Shown here in pieces: positions 15,767 to 23,921 of a DNA stretch of 48,384 bases; position 1 is the stretch's first letter; the number at the start of each line of letters is the position of its first letter. Source of the stretch: Campylobacterota bacterium. GTDB lineage: Bacteria; Campylobacterota; Campylobacteria; Campylobacterales; Sulfurovaceae. The DNA lies in assembly GCA_011048515.1 (NCBI GenBank), contig DSDW01000135.1:1-48384 (forward strand), read 5' to 3'. The notes under the pieces were generated by a model, which was not told the origin of the DNA, searched no databases, and saw nothing but the letters and a program-made list of their open reading frames with translations. Position numbers and translations under genes: made by a program.

Positions 15767-15942
15767 TAAATATTACAAAATGCCATATTTTTCCTATTTT
15801 TTGTAAATATCCATAGAATGATAAAAACTGCTTATGTCCTTTTAGTCGGATATGAGCCAATATCCGGACAAAATGTTCCCCTATCTGTCAGATAGAGGCA
15901 ATAGAGGACAGTGTATCCTGCTATTTTTTAAGGGGAAATAGT

Positions 15943-16041
15943 ATGGAAGTCAAGAAAAAACTATTGGATATCATTCGTGACAAAATTCGCTTTAAACACT
16001 ATAGTATCAAGACAGAAAAATCCAAGCTCCAGAGAATGTGA
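15943..16041 (+). pseudogene. intI: Integron integrase IntI, N-terminal fragment
   Basis: From ATG 15943 (AAGGGG 7 nt upstream) the frame reads 27 codons of an IntI N-terminus, including L-L-D-I-I-R-D-K-I-R-F and K-H-Y-S-I-K-T-E-K-S, equivalent to L-D-x-L-R-x-x-I-R-x-x-H-Y-S-x-R-T-E-Q in known IntI proteins. At 16024 a repeat element begins, and the frame ends five codons later at TGA (16039-16041). The gene is divergent from the cassettes, as in true integrons. A matching C-terminal remnant lies 4.2 kb downstream on the same strand. The middle of the integrase, with the Arg and His catalytic residues, is not found. Confidence 0.85.
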
Positions 16042-16210
16042 AAGAACCTGTAATAATTTGGAAGTGGAGGCTTTAGCCCCACTGAAATTGATAAATATGG
16101 CAATTTTTCAAGCCTCAGATAGCATAAATGGGTAATTTATGAGGGAAAAATACATTAATCCGGGGCTAAAGCCTCCGGTTCCGTGAGTTTTTTCACAGTC
16201 TCTGGAGCTT
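16024..16210. repeat. MITE/BIME-like inverted repeat element, copy 2, inserted in intI
   Basis: A 187-bp element bounded by perfect 12-bp inverted ends AAGCTCCAGAGA / TCTCTGGAGCTT. Inner arms are TGTGAAAGAAC, GGAAGTGGAGGCTTTAGCCC and, at the right, GGGGCTAAAGCCTCCGGTTC, GTGAGTTTTTTCACA. The central part is AT rich without a gene. It is related to copy 1 at 6814-6981, and it truncates the integrase reading frame. Confidence 0.85.
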
Positions 16211-16258
16211 GGGGACGAGGGGAAGCTCCAGTTTGTATACGATGGAAATGTGCTGCCG

Positions 16259-16828
16259 TCAGAGAGTGGCGCTAACGGTATACCGCCATTGATGTTTGTT
16301 GATCTGCACCGTAAAACCGTATCCCTCAAGCAGCTCTTTTAATGTGCTCGGCTCGTAAAAATTGGCAGGTTCGCCAAAGAGTTTTTCCATCCGACAGATG
16401 CTCTTACCCAAAAACGTGCTTTTGTCAAAATCATAGATAAAAAGCTTCCCGCCTTTTTTGAGCACCCGCACGACCTCATTAAACGCGGCAACGGGGTCGT
16501 TGAAATGGTGCAGCGACTCCCCCATGAAAACCGCATCGAAACTCTCTTTCTCAAACGGCAGGGCTTCCGCGATCCCTACATATACTTCCAGATACGGCGG
16601 GGCGTATTTGAGCATCCCCTCGGCAGGGTCCAGAGCCGTATACTTCAGCGTGTCGTTGCACCTGTGGGCGAACTCGCTCATCACTCCCGTACCCGCGCCG
16701 ATGTCCAAAACACCCTCTTGGTGGGTAAATCCCCTCAAAAACAGACAGAGGTCATCCAATATGGGTTTGGAGTATACGAGCGAGCCGAAATGTTTAAAGA
16801 TAAACCCGAGATTGTTAAAAGGCATCAT
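16259..16828 (-). CDS. Class I SAM-dependent methyltransferase
   Basis: A 189-residue enzyme with motif I V-L-D-I-G-A-G-T-G (40-48), an acidic residue ending the second strand (A-L-D-P-A), F-D-A-V-F-M-G-E-S-L-H-H-F and G-G-K-L-F-I-Y-D-F-D. This is the Methyltransf_11/UbiE-like type; the substrate cannot be told. The start is ATG 16828, with GGGAG 8 nt upstream. The open frame continues to 16870, but those codons fall in a palindromic repeat. It lies between the two halves of intI, so it arrived with or after the integrase break. Confidence 0.82.
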   Translation of the reverse strand: MMPFNNLGFIFKHFGSLVYSKPILDDLCLFLRGFTHQEGVLDIGAGTGVMSEFAHRCNDTLKYTALDPAEGMLKYAPPYLEVYVGIAEALPFEKESFDAVFMGESLHHFNDPVAAFNEVVRVLKKGGKLFIYDFDKSTFLGKSICRMEKLFGEPANFYEPSTLKELLEGYGFTVQINKHQWRYTVSATL

Positions 16829-16843
16829 AGCTATTTCTCCCAT

Positions 16844-16863
16844 CCCCAAGCTCGAGCTTGGGG
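16844..16863. repeat. 20-bp perfect palindrome next to the transposase remnant
   Basis: CCCCAAGCTCGAGCTTGGGG is fully self-complementary. A related half-palindrome (GCAAGTTCGAGCTTGGGGGA) lies on the other side of the transposase remnant at 17169-17188, and AGCTTGGGGACGAGGGGAAG also occurs at 16206-16225 (one G shorter than at 17178-17198). These are REP-like flanks. Confidence 0.65.
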
Positions 16864-16885
16864 GATGCATACTTCATGCATGATC

Positions 16886-17104
16886 TCACCAGAACCAATC
16901 GATTTCCAGTAAACCATCCATACCCTCATAGTTCCTTGCAGAACTGTATCTCCAGTCGCAGATACCATCGAGATATCCCGCTTCACCGGGTTGGCATGAA
17001 TATATTGTATCTTATTTATCATCATAGCATCGGTTTGTATCAGTTGCGGATGGTGTCCTTCTTCCCATGTAAGGAGTGTAGCATACCTTGCGATCATAGA
17101 TAAC
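16886..17104 (-). pseudogene. REP-associated tyrosine transposase (RAYT, Y1 family) remnant, frameshifted
   Basis: The C-terminal part of a Y1/RAYT transposase. The upstream frame gives W-E-E-G-H-H-P-Q-L-I-Q-T-D, then I-Q-Y-I-H-A-N-P-V-K-R. At the GGG run near 16977-16979 one base is missing. The frame then shifts to G-Y-L-D-G-I-C-D-W-R-Y-S-S-A-R-N-Y-E-G, ending L-E-I-D-W-F-W-stop at 16886. The N-terminal region with the HxH metal motif is gone. RAYTs mobilise flanking palindromic REP sequences, and palindromes indeed flank this remnant. 16829-17230 holds nothing else coding. Confidence 0.78.
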
Positions 17105-17168
17105 TGAGGTCTACCATTCACGTATGCACCCCAAGGGCACTTCTTCCCTTACGGTCAGGGCGCATCCC

Positions 17169-17198
17169 GCAAGTTCGAGCTTGGGGGACGAGGGGAAG
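17169..17198. repeat. Degenerate palindrome and shared tail flanking the transposase remnant
   Basis: GCAAGTTCGAGCTTGGGGGA followed by CGAGGGGAAG. The last 18-19 bases recur at 16206-16223 beside the MITE copy, tying the two repeat types together. Confidence 0.55.
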
Positions 17199-17202
17199 AG
17201 AG

Positions 17203-17226
17203 CCGGAGAAAAGATTCTCCGGTTTG
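17203..17226 (-). terminator. Hairpin downstream of the phytase-like gene
   Basis: CCGGAGAA / TTCTCCGG pair around a 4-nt loop, just after the stop codon of the gene at 17231-20095. It is followed by CTCTCTTCCCC instead of a T tract, so the terminator call is moderate. Confidence 0.45.
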
Positions 17227-17230
17227 TAGA

Positions 17231-20095
17231 TTATTTTATTTCGTAGATAGCAGTTGAACCGCTGATTTCGTTTGCTACTAGTAAAAGGTTTTTACCGTTT
17301 GGTGAATCACTTTCAGGGATGAACTTCATACCCTCTGGAGATATTTCACCTTCAGATTCTGTTTCGATATAGTCAACAAATTTTACTTTTGCAGGATTTG
17401 TAATATCGTACATTACGATCCCGTTTTGTCTCTCTAAACCAACAAAAACATACGTTTTACCATCAATCTCACCAACAGCTAAAGCTTCGGGTTCCGCACC
17501 TTTGTTACCACTTCTTCCGTCCATTTCCCCTTTATCTTGGTTGAAGAGGGCAGGTTGTGCATTGGCAACTATTTTAGAGATGCTATTACCACTGTCAAAT
17601 ACTAAGTTACCTTCTGTATTCCAGATCGAAAAGCTTCTAGCACCATATGTGTAGAGTTTGTCGTAGTCACCGTCGTTGTCTGTATCGCCCATATCTATGA
17701 CAACTTTAAGATCGTTGTCATCAGTGTAAGCATCTGCAATGGATGGATCAAGTTTTAACTTAGAGATTTTTTTATCATCTGTTAAAACATCCCCTGTTTC
17801 TAATGTCGCATTGAAGTCATTGATCGGGTATTCGCGACCATCACCCTCATTTGCAGTTACAAGATATGTCGTATTGTTTGTTGTGTATGACGCGATCGTA
17901 TCAGGCATATAAAGACCAAACAATCCAGGATAAGATTGCATTCTAATTTCACCATCCTCTTCAATGTCAATAGTGTTACCAGAATCTGATTCATAGCTTT
18001 TAGCACCAAAAGATTTCACATACTCTAAGGTCCCATTGTTGATATTTACTTTAGCTATAGCGTTGTTCTCTTGCAGTGTTACATATGCATACTCACCGCT
18101 AATTGCAATATATTCAGGTTCAATATCTTTTGCTTGGTCATCACTTGGAGTTCCCCCAAGTCTTACCGGTGTACCATCGGTTGCATCGCTGAGTGTAGCA
18201 GATGAAAATTTGACATCTACGTAAGAGCCATCAGCTACCGTGATAATACCAACTGAACCGATCGGATCAACGCTGTAGTCACCGTTTGGTTCACCCTCAT
18301 TGGCTACGACTACTTTTGTATTGTCTTCATTAAACGTAAGCATATCCGGTAAATAACCAACTTCTACAGTTCTGATATGACTTCCGTCAACATTGAAAAA
18401 TACGACTTTCCCTTTAGAATTTGTGTAAAGTCCGTCAGTCGATTTTACCTCTACAGCTGCTGCTACTACACCGTTGTGTGCCGCAACAGAGTTTACACCA
18501 GTACCGTAAGCTGAAAGATCGATGCTAGAAAGCTTTGTCGGTGCAGTTGGAGTAGAGATATCGATGATATCAATTTTGTTGTTTGCACCGTTTGTAACAA
18601 ACATCTTTTTAGATGCTTTGTCATAAGCAACTATCTCAGAACCTTGCGCTTCATTTGTGTTAAATGATCCAAGTTTAACAAGTTTGTCACCTAGAACAGG
18701 GTTTTTAATAACATAGAGCGTATTTTGATCGATTTTCTCTTGTGTATCATCAAGATATTTTTGCTCTAATACTCCACCTGTTACCCAAGTTGCGAAATCG
18801 TCATCGTTGAGTACACCAAGGTTTCCATCTTTAAATAGGATCAAACCTTCCATTTTGTCGTGTGGATAAGCAAAATCGGCAACCATATCTACTACAAGCT
18901 CTTTTGAAACAGGATAAATCCCTTTTTTTGCCAAATTTTCCCACCCTTTAGCTAAGTTAGTACCATCACCATATACAACTTCCTCTAATGTTTCACCGCC
19001 TATCGTTAAACCAAGATCAGCATCTTGCGTAAAGTCTGCATCGTCAGAAGAACTCAGTGCCTCTAACTCTGTACCGGTTGAAAGTTTTATTCTATAAATA
19101 TATTTTTGTGCACTCGGAGTAGCGCCGGAAAATGCACCGTCTCTTTCAATCACTAAAAATTCATCACTACTGATTGCTACGATCTCGGAGTTTGAGTTTG
19201 CAGGTTTATCTTGTTTGTAAAGGTATTGTTTAATCGCTTTTGTCTCAAGATTGATCGTTACGATCCTTGTTATTGTAGAAGTGTGTGCCGCTTTTGGATT
19301 ATCCATAGTTGATTGCATAATCCCCACAAGAGTTTTTTGATCTGGAGTGATAGCTAAACCTTCCATACCTCTGTTTGCACGACGGTGAGCAAATTCTGCA
19401 GGTAGGTTCATAGATGTTCTGTTATCATCTACAAATGGGTTGATTCTATCGATCTCTTTACCATCTTTATCAAAATGTACTATATGTGGTCCATACTCAT
19501 CACTTACCCAAAATGTTCCATCATTCATTGCCGCTAAAGCTTCAGAGTCTAAACCGTAAGCATCTAGTTTAGTGTCATTGTTTTCATCTACGATAAGATT
19601 GCCGTTTTTGTCATAAGGTTTTTCATTTGTAGCACCCAAACCGGCAGGATTTGGAAGACCAGTAATTAAAGTACCATCAGGTCTTTTAAATAAAATCTCT
19701 TTGATCTTTTTTACAGAGCCATCTTTTTGGATCTCAAACAAACCGATTCTCGGTGTATAATCAGGTGTCGGGAACATTTTACCATCACTGTATGTTGCAT
19801 TTGGTCCTCTGTCTGTGAGTGCATAAAATTGATTATTATTGGTTGGGTGTGCTGCAGCGGCTGAACCGTAACCGCCGTTTCTGATCTCCATTTTTGAATC
19901 TGGTTTTGCGCCATCGTCGATCGTATTGTCTAAAACCGAATAAGGAAGAGTAGAACCACTTGTCGGTATAACGCTCGTGTAACTTGTGTTAGTGGTTGAG
20001 TCATTGGTAGTTGAGCCATTTGAACTGTCGCTTCCGCAACCTGTAAATGAAACTATCAATAATGATGCAGTTGCAAAACTTAGACATTTTGACAT
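17231..20095 (-). CDS. Lipoprotein: esterase-like phytase domain fused to a choice-of-anchor I beta-propeller
   Basis: A 954-residue surface or periplasmic protein. The lipobox F-T-G-C20 is followed by a Ser/Thr/Asn-rich linker (residues 21-50). Residues about 50-450 fit the esterase-like phytase family: F-Y-A-L-T-D-R-G-P-N, D-S-E-A-L-A, F-W-V-S-D-E-Y-G-P-H and R-G-M-E-G-L-A-I. Residues about 460-954 fit the choice-of-anchor I propeller: I-V-A-Y-D-K-A-S-K-K, V-V-A-N-E-G-E-P-N, V-T-A-N-E-G-D-G-R-E-Y and a D-x-D-N-D-G-D-Y-D calcium-like loop. The two parts may bind or cleave phosphate esters outside the cell. It lies between the two intI fragments, and its codon use looks more AT rich than the neighbours. 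Start ATG 20095. Confidence 0.82.
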   Translation of the reverse strand: MSKCLSFATASLLIVSFTGCGSDSSNGSTTNDSTTNTSYTSVIPTSGSTLPYSVLDNTIDDGAKPDSKMEIRNGGYGSAAAAHPTNNNQFYALTDRGPNATYSDGKMFPTPDYTPRIGLFEIQKDGSVKKIKEILFKRPDGTLITGLPNPAGLGATNEKPYDKNGNLIVDENNDTKLDAYGLDSEALAAMNDGTFWVSDEYGPHIVHFDKDGKEIDRINPFVDDNRTSMNLPAEFAHRRANRGMEGLAITPDQKTLVGIMQSTMDNPKAAHTSTITRIVTINLETKAIKQYLYKQDKPANSNSEIVAISSDEFLVIERDGAFSGATPSAQKYIYRIKLSTGTELEALSSSDDADFTQDADLGLTIGGETLEEVVYGDGTNLAKGWENLAKKGIYPVSKELVVDMVADFAYPHDKMEGLILFKDGNLGVLNDDDFATWVTGGVLEQKYLDDTQEKIDQNTLYVIKNPVLGDKLVKLGSFNTNEAQGSEIVAYDKASKKMFVTNGANNKIDIIDISTPTAPTKLSSIDLSAYGTGVNSVAAHNGVVAAAVEVKSTDGLYTNSKGKVVFFNVDGSHIRTVEVGYLPDMLTFNEDNTKVVVANEGEPNGDYSVDPIGSVGIITVADGSYVDVKFSSATLSDATDGTPVRLGGTPSDDQAKDIEPEYIAISGEYAYVTLQENNAIAKVNINNGTLEYVKSFGAKSYESDSGNTIDIEEDGEIRMQSYPGLFGLYMPDTIASYTTNNTTYLVTANEGDGREYPINDFNATLETGDVLTDDKKISKLKLDPSIADAYTDDNDLKVVIDMGDTDNDGDYDKLYTYGARSFSIWNTEGNLVFDSGNSISKIVANAQPALFNQDKGEMDGRSGNKGAEPEALAVGEIDGKTYVFVGLERQNGIVMYDITNPAKVKFVDYIETESEGEISPEGMKFIPESDSPNGKNLLLVANEISGSTAIYEIK

Positions 20096-20223
20096 CGAAA
20101 TCCCCTTTGTAAATTAAGTTTTGCCAGCTTAACCATTTTCTATTACATATTAATAACACTTACTCTATGACAATAAAGAAACATAAATGACTTATACTTT
20201 GATACAAGTGAGTGACGATGAAA

Positions 20224-20336
20224 CATTTGGAGCAGATGTGCGAAAGGGGCAAAAATCTGTAGAGACAACCATGATCTATACACATATCGTAGCAGAGATG
20301 AACAAGAGTAGGGTCATCAGACCTCTGGATATGTAA
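20224..20336 (+). pseudogene. intI: Integron integrase IntI, C-terminal remnant
   Basis: The + strand reads K-S-V-E-T-T-M-I-Y-T-H-I-V-A-E-M-N-K-S-R then V-I-R-P-L-D-M-stop (20253-20336). This is the conserved end of integron integrases, including the catalytic Tyr of T-T-M-I-Y-T-H (codon 20277-20279) and the V-x-S/R-P-L-D tail. Just upstream, G-A-D-V-R and G-Q-K can be read but the usual residues between them are missing, and no open frame extends further. So it is the decayed 3-prime part of the gene whose start is at 15943. The spacer 20096-20223 holds no gene. Confidence 0.78.
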
Positions 20337-20345
20337 CTGCTGATC

Positions 20346-21026
20346 CTACTTCGTCACCACCTCGATATACCCCACCGGGCGAATATGCAGAATGTTCTCC
20401 TCGATCGTGACGACATCGCCGTCGAGTTCTATGAGATTGTGGTGGTTTTGCAGGTCAATGGTCATCTCCCGGACCTCTCCGTAGAAGCTTCCAAACCTTT
20501 TGATGAAACGGAAGGGAGTGAAGATAAAGAACTTTCGCGGGCTCATCAGCATGAAAGGGGTCAGGAGCAGGTGTGCCGGCAGGAGGAGGAGTACGGCAAG
20601 CAGGTACTTCAGTGGTCCGTGTTCGATCCATCCGAAACGCAATGTCTCTGAGAGGATGATATGCTGCAGGTCGCCCATATTGCCGGCAGAGAACAAAAAG
20701 AGCTCATCGTTGAGTTTGAAGAGATGGTGTTTCTCTTTGCCGGGGATCTCTCCTCTGGCAAGCAGATCGAGTACCTCTTCTATCTTCGGGGTTTGGTGTA
20801 TCTTGGCGACGAGGTTGAACGAACCGGTGGGGTTGAGGATGAAAACAGGGGTGTTATCCAGATCGTGTATCTGCTGGAGTGTACGGCGGATGCGCCCATC
20901 CCCGCCGGTGATGATCACATAGTCATACCGCTCGATATCGTGCTGTTGGGTGATCTCCGAGATATCGATAGAGGTGATATCCAGTCCCGTATGTCTGATC
21001 TCTTTGCCGATAGAGAGTATTTGCAT
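20346..21026 (-). CDS. Diacylglycerol kinase-like (YegS/lipid kinase family) protein
   Basis: About 226 residues from ATG 21026 (AAAGG 7 nt upstream). The nucleotide-binding motif of lipid kinases is G-G-D-G-R at 41-45, where G-G-D-G-T is usual. It is followed by N-P-T-G-S-F-N in place of P-x-G-T-x-N-D, and a beta-rich C-terminal half with one hydrophobic stretch (L-L-A-V-L-L-L-L-P-A-H-L-L-L). It is shorter than typical family members, because the N-terminal N-P-x-S/A-G strand is absent. Likely a divergent or non-canonical lipid or sphingosine-kinase-fold enzyme. Divergent from the pqi operon, so a membrane-lipid role is plausible. Confidence 0.75.
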   Translation of the reverse strand: MQILSIGKEIRHTGLDITSIDISEITQQHDIERYDYVIITGGDGRIRRTLQQIHDLDNTPVFILNPTGSFNLVAKIHQTPKIEEVLDLLARGEIPGKEKHHLFKLNDELFLFSAGNMGDLQHIILSETLRFGWIEHGPLKYLLAVLLLLPAHLLLTPFMLMSPRKFFIFTPFRFIKRFGSFYGEVREMTIDLQNHHNLIELDGDVVTIEENILHIRPVGYIEVVTK

Positions 21027-21070
21027 CAATAGCCTTTAGATATTTGATCTATTTGGTTACAATTATAGCT

Positions 21071-21709
21071 ATGAAACTTGAAAATGAAGATGCGCTTGAT
21101 CGACTTATCATCTGCCCCCACTGTCACACCCTCCATGAGGAGATCCATATCGCAGATGGTACGAAGGCATGCTGCGTAAAATGCGGGAGTGTGCTCTACC
21201 GGTATGACTCCAGACTGATCGATCAGGGGCTGGCGCTTTCCCTCACTGCACTGATATTTTTTGCAGTGGCGAACATTTTTCCGGTGGTACAGATCGAGAT
21301 GCTGGGAAACGAACAGTTCATTACGATACCCAGAACCTTTCTCTCTCTGATCGAGAACGGCTTTTATTTTGTGGGGCTGTTTTGCGGTGTTGTGCTGTTC
21401 CTGTTCCCTCTGGCGATCTTCGCACTCTATGTGCTGCTTTTTCTGCTTTTAAAGTTGAAAAAAGGAGAGGAGCTGAGCCGGAGGCTTCTGGTCTGGCTCT
21501 CCTATATGAAGCCGTGGAGCATGAACGATATCTTTCTGATCAGTATCCTGGTGGCACTGGTCAAACTGATCGGCTATGCCCAGATACATATGGGGGTGGC
21601 ATTTTGGGCTTTGGTGGTGTTTGTACTTTTGGATATCTATATGACAAGGTATGTCAAACTCAATGAGATATGGATGCTGCGAAAACAGATCTTTATGGAG
21701 AAACAATGA
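21071..21709 (+). CDS. pqiA: Paraquat-inducible protein A-like (PqiA half), first copy
   Basis: A 212-residue inner-membrane protein from ATG 21071. Residues near 15-45 form a zinc ribbon C-P-H-C...C-V-K-C-G-S-V-L-Y-R, followed by four membrane helices and the family signature K-P-W-S-M-N-D-I-F-L-I-S-I-L-V-A-L-V. E. coli PqiA carries two such repeats in one chain; here each repeat is a separate gene. It starts the operon pqiA-pqiA-pqiB-pqiC, which forms an inter-membrane lipid-transport system. The divergent spacer to the lipid-kinase gene is only 44 nt. Confidence 0.88.
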   Translation: MKLENEDALDRLIICPHCHTLHEEIHIADGTKACCVKCGSVLYRYDSRLIDQGLALSLTALIFFAVANIFPVVQIEMLGNEQFITIPRTFLSLIENGFYFVGLFCGVVLFLFPLAIFALYVLLFLLLKLKKGEELSRRLLVWLSYMKPWSMNDIFLISILVALVKLIGYAQIHMGVAFWALVVFVLLDIYMTRYVKLNEIWMLRKQIFMEKQ

Positions 21710-22305
21710 TAGAGGTCGATGAAAAAGATCTGATACGCTGTCCGGTGTGCGAAGCGGTCAATATCGATAAAGGCAAGGAGAACAGGTGCCGCCGCTGCGG
21801 ATCCCCCATCTATCGGTACACCCATTTCAAGACAGAAAAAAGCTGGGCATACCTGATCACAGCGATCATCGCCTATATCCCCGCGAACCTTTATCCCATA
21901 CTTGTGACCACCCAGTTCGGAAAAACCGAAGAGAGTACGATCGTAGGGGGGATCATACTGATGTGGGAATCAGGCTCCTATCCTATCGCGGCAGTGATCT
22001 TTTTTGCCTCGATCCTGGTGCCTATCATGAAGTTTTTGATTTTGATTTATCTGCTTATTAATGTAAAATACTCAATAGGAAAAGATAAAAAGATCAATAA
22101 GCACAAACTCTACTATATGACTGAAGTGGTCGGCCCCTGGTCGATGATCGATGTGTTTGTCGTGGCGATACTCGCGGCATTGATACATATGCACAATGTC
22201 CAGATCATTGCAGGAACGGCAGCGACGGCATTTGCACTTTCCGTCTTTTTTACCCTTTTGGCAGCACAGGCTTTCGATGAAAGCCTTATCAAGGAGAACC
22301 ATTAA
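21706..22305 (+). CDS. pqiA: Paraquat-inducible protein A-like (PqiA half), second copy
   Basis: 199 residues from ATG 21706, which overlaps the previous stop by 4 nt (ATGA) with GGAG upstream; the longer frame to 21670 lacks this. Zinc ribbon C-P-V-C...C-R-R-C-G-S-P-I-Y-R-Y, then four helices and G-P-W-S-M-I-D-V-F-V-V-A-I-L-A-A-L-I. It corresponds to the second repeat of E. coli PqiA. Stop and the pqiB start overlap by 1 nt. Confidence 0.9.
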   Translation: MIEVDEKDLIRCPVCEAVNIDKGKENRCRRCGSPIYRYTHFKTEKSWAYLITAIIAYIPANLYPILVTTQFGKTEESTIVGGIILMWESGSYPIAAVIFFASILVPIMKFLILIYLLINVKYSIGKDKKINKHKLYYMTEVVGPWSMIDVFVVAILAALIHMHNVQIIAGTAATAFALSVFFTLLAAQAFDESLIKENH

Positions 22306-23921
22306 TGTCTAACAATATCCCCGAGGTAGAAGCATCTACGAAGTTCAACTTTGTCACTTCTATATGGATCGTACCTTTTGCGGCGCTTTTGATCGCTCTT
22401 TGGCTGGCATATCAGTACTACTCGGAACTGGGGCCGGAGATCAAGATCGTATTTCCCAACAACGAAGGACTGCAGGCGGGACAGAGCGTCATCAAGTACA
22501 GAGATGTCACGATAGGGAAAGTCACGAGGATCCATCTGGAAAATGATGGTTCCCAGGTGGCGGTCTATGCACGTATGGAGAAGACGGCTGAACCTTTTTT
22601 GAATGAACATACGAAGTTTTGGATCGTCAAACCCGAAGTGGGAATGGGAGGCATAAGCGGGCTTGACACGCTGATCTCCGGAACCTATATCAATGTCTAT
22701 GCGCAAAAAGGAGAAGAGTCCAGAACGGTGTTTACCGGGCTTCCCTACATCTACAGGTCGGATAAAGACGGCGAGTATTTTCACCTCAATGCACCCGAAG
22801 GCTACAATGTCGCTCAGGGTACCCCGATCTTTTTTAAACATATCAAAGTGGGTGAAGTCGAGTACGTCACCGTCTCGCTGGATGGCCGCGGTATCGATTT
22901 TTATGTCTATATAGAGAAAGAGTATGTTCCCTATGTCCATACGGATTCAAAATTTTGGGTCAGGAGTGCTTTTGATGTAGATATCTCCAATGGCAGGCTC
23001 AATGTCAATATCGCGCCGCTGTCCCATCTGATACAGGGGGGTATCTCATTCTCCTCTTCGGGGCAGGATGCAAGCAGGCCGGTACCCAGCGGGCATCTCT
23101 TTACCCTCTATAAAAACAACAATGTTGCCGAAGAGAAAAAGATCGGAAAGGGGGGCAGGGCGATCAAAAGATATGAACTTCATGTGCTTGATTCGGTTGC
23201 CAAACTCAAGCAGGAAGCTGCTGTGCGCTACGAGGGGTATGAGGTAGGGCAGGTGACAAAGGTAATGACCGCCTATAATCCGCTCACCCATAAAATGACG
23301 GGAAAGGTCTATCTGCAGATAGATACCTCGTTTTTTGAAAGTGAGAAGAATCAAAATATCACAGGGGAGATGAATTTCGAAAAAGCGGTCGAGGAAGGGC
23401 TGCGTGCAAAGATCACCCCAACCGACCCGATCACGGGCATACTCTATGTGGATCTGGTTTTCAAAGAAAACCTGGCTTATACGGCGATCCTTCAGGGTGA
23501 AAAATATCCGATTCTGCCTTCTGTCAGTGATCAGAGCAGCGATCTGATGGGTCAGTTCAATGTTTTGGTGGCTCGCCTCAATACGCTGCTTGAGTCTACC
23601 AATCAGATGGTGGATGAAAATGCAAAACCGCTGCATGAGATCGTGGCCAACCTCAATGATACGATGAAAAATATCAATACCCTGGTAGCACAGAAAGAGA
23701 CACAGGATCTGCCAAAATCACTGGATCAAAGCGTAAAAAAACTTACGCAGACACTTGAAAGTGCCAACGATGTGCTTAAGGGATATGGAGAAGATTCGTT
23801 AATGAACCGGCAGCTTGCACAGACCCTGAAAGTGGTCACTGAGACCTCGGAAGAGATGACCAAAGTACTGAGAATGATCAAGCGAAAACCAAACGCACTG
23901 ATATTTGGAGAAGAAGAGTAA
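22305..23921 (+). CDS. pqiB: PqiB-type MCE-domain lipid transport protein
   Basis: 538 residues: one N-terminal membrane anchor (I-W-I-V-P-F-A-A-L-L-I-A-L-W-L), then three MCE domains (about 45-145, 160-240 and 285-395) marked by G-L-Q-A-G-Q-S-V-I-K-Y-R-D-V-T-I-G-K-V, G-T-P-I-F-F-K-H-I-K-V-G-E-V and V-R-Y-E-G-Y-E-V-G-Q-V. A long C-terminal helix (about 400-530) follows. In E. coli, PqiB hexamers form a tube across the periplasm for phospholipid movement. Overlaps pqiC by 1 nt. Confidence 0.92.
   Translation: MSNNIPEVEASTKFNFVTSIWIVPFAALLIALWLAYQYYSELGPEIKIVFPNNEGLQAGQSVIKYRDVTIGKVTRIHLENDGSQVAVYARMEKTAEPFLNEHTKFWIVKPEVGMGGISGLDTLISGTYINVYAQKGEESRTVFTGLPYIYRSDKDGEYFHLNAPEGYNVAQGTPIFFKHIKVGEVEYVTVSLDGRGIDFYVYIEKEYVPYVHTDSKFWVRSAFDVDISNGRLNVNIAPLSHLIQGGISFSSSGQDASRPVPSGHLFTLYKNNNVAEEKKIGKGGRAIKRYELHVLDSVAKLKQEAAVRYEGYEVGQVTKVMTAYNPLTHKMTGKVYLQIDTSFFESEKNQNITGEMNFEKAVEEGLRAKITPTDPITGILYVDLVFKENLAYTAILQGEKYPILPSVSDQSSDLMGQFNVLVARLNTLLESTNQMVDENAKPLHEIVANLNDTMKNINTLVAQKETQDLPKSLDQSVKKLTQTLESANDVLKGYGEDSLMNRQLAQTLKVVTETSEEMTKVLRMIKRKPNALIFGEEE

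Noticed and set aside
16829-16870. Extended start of the methyltransferase
   Set aside because: The extra 14 codons fall in the 20-bp palindrome; ATG 16828 has a good site.
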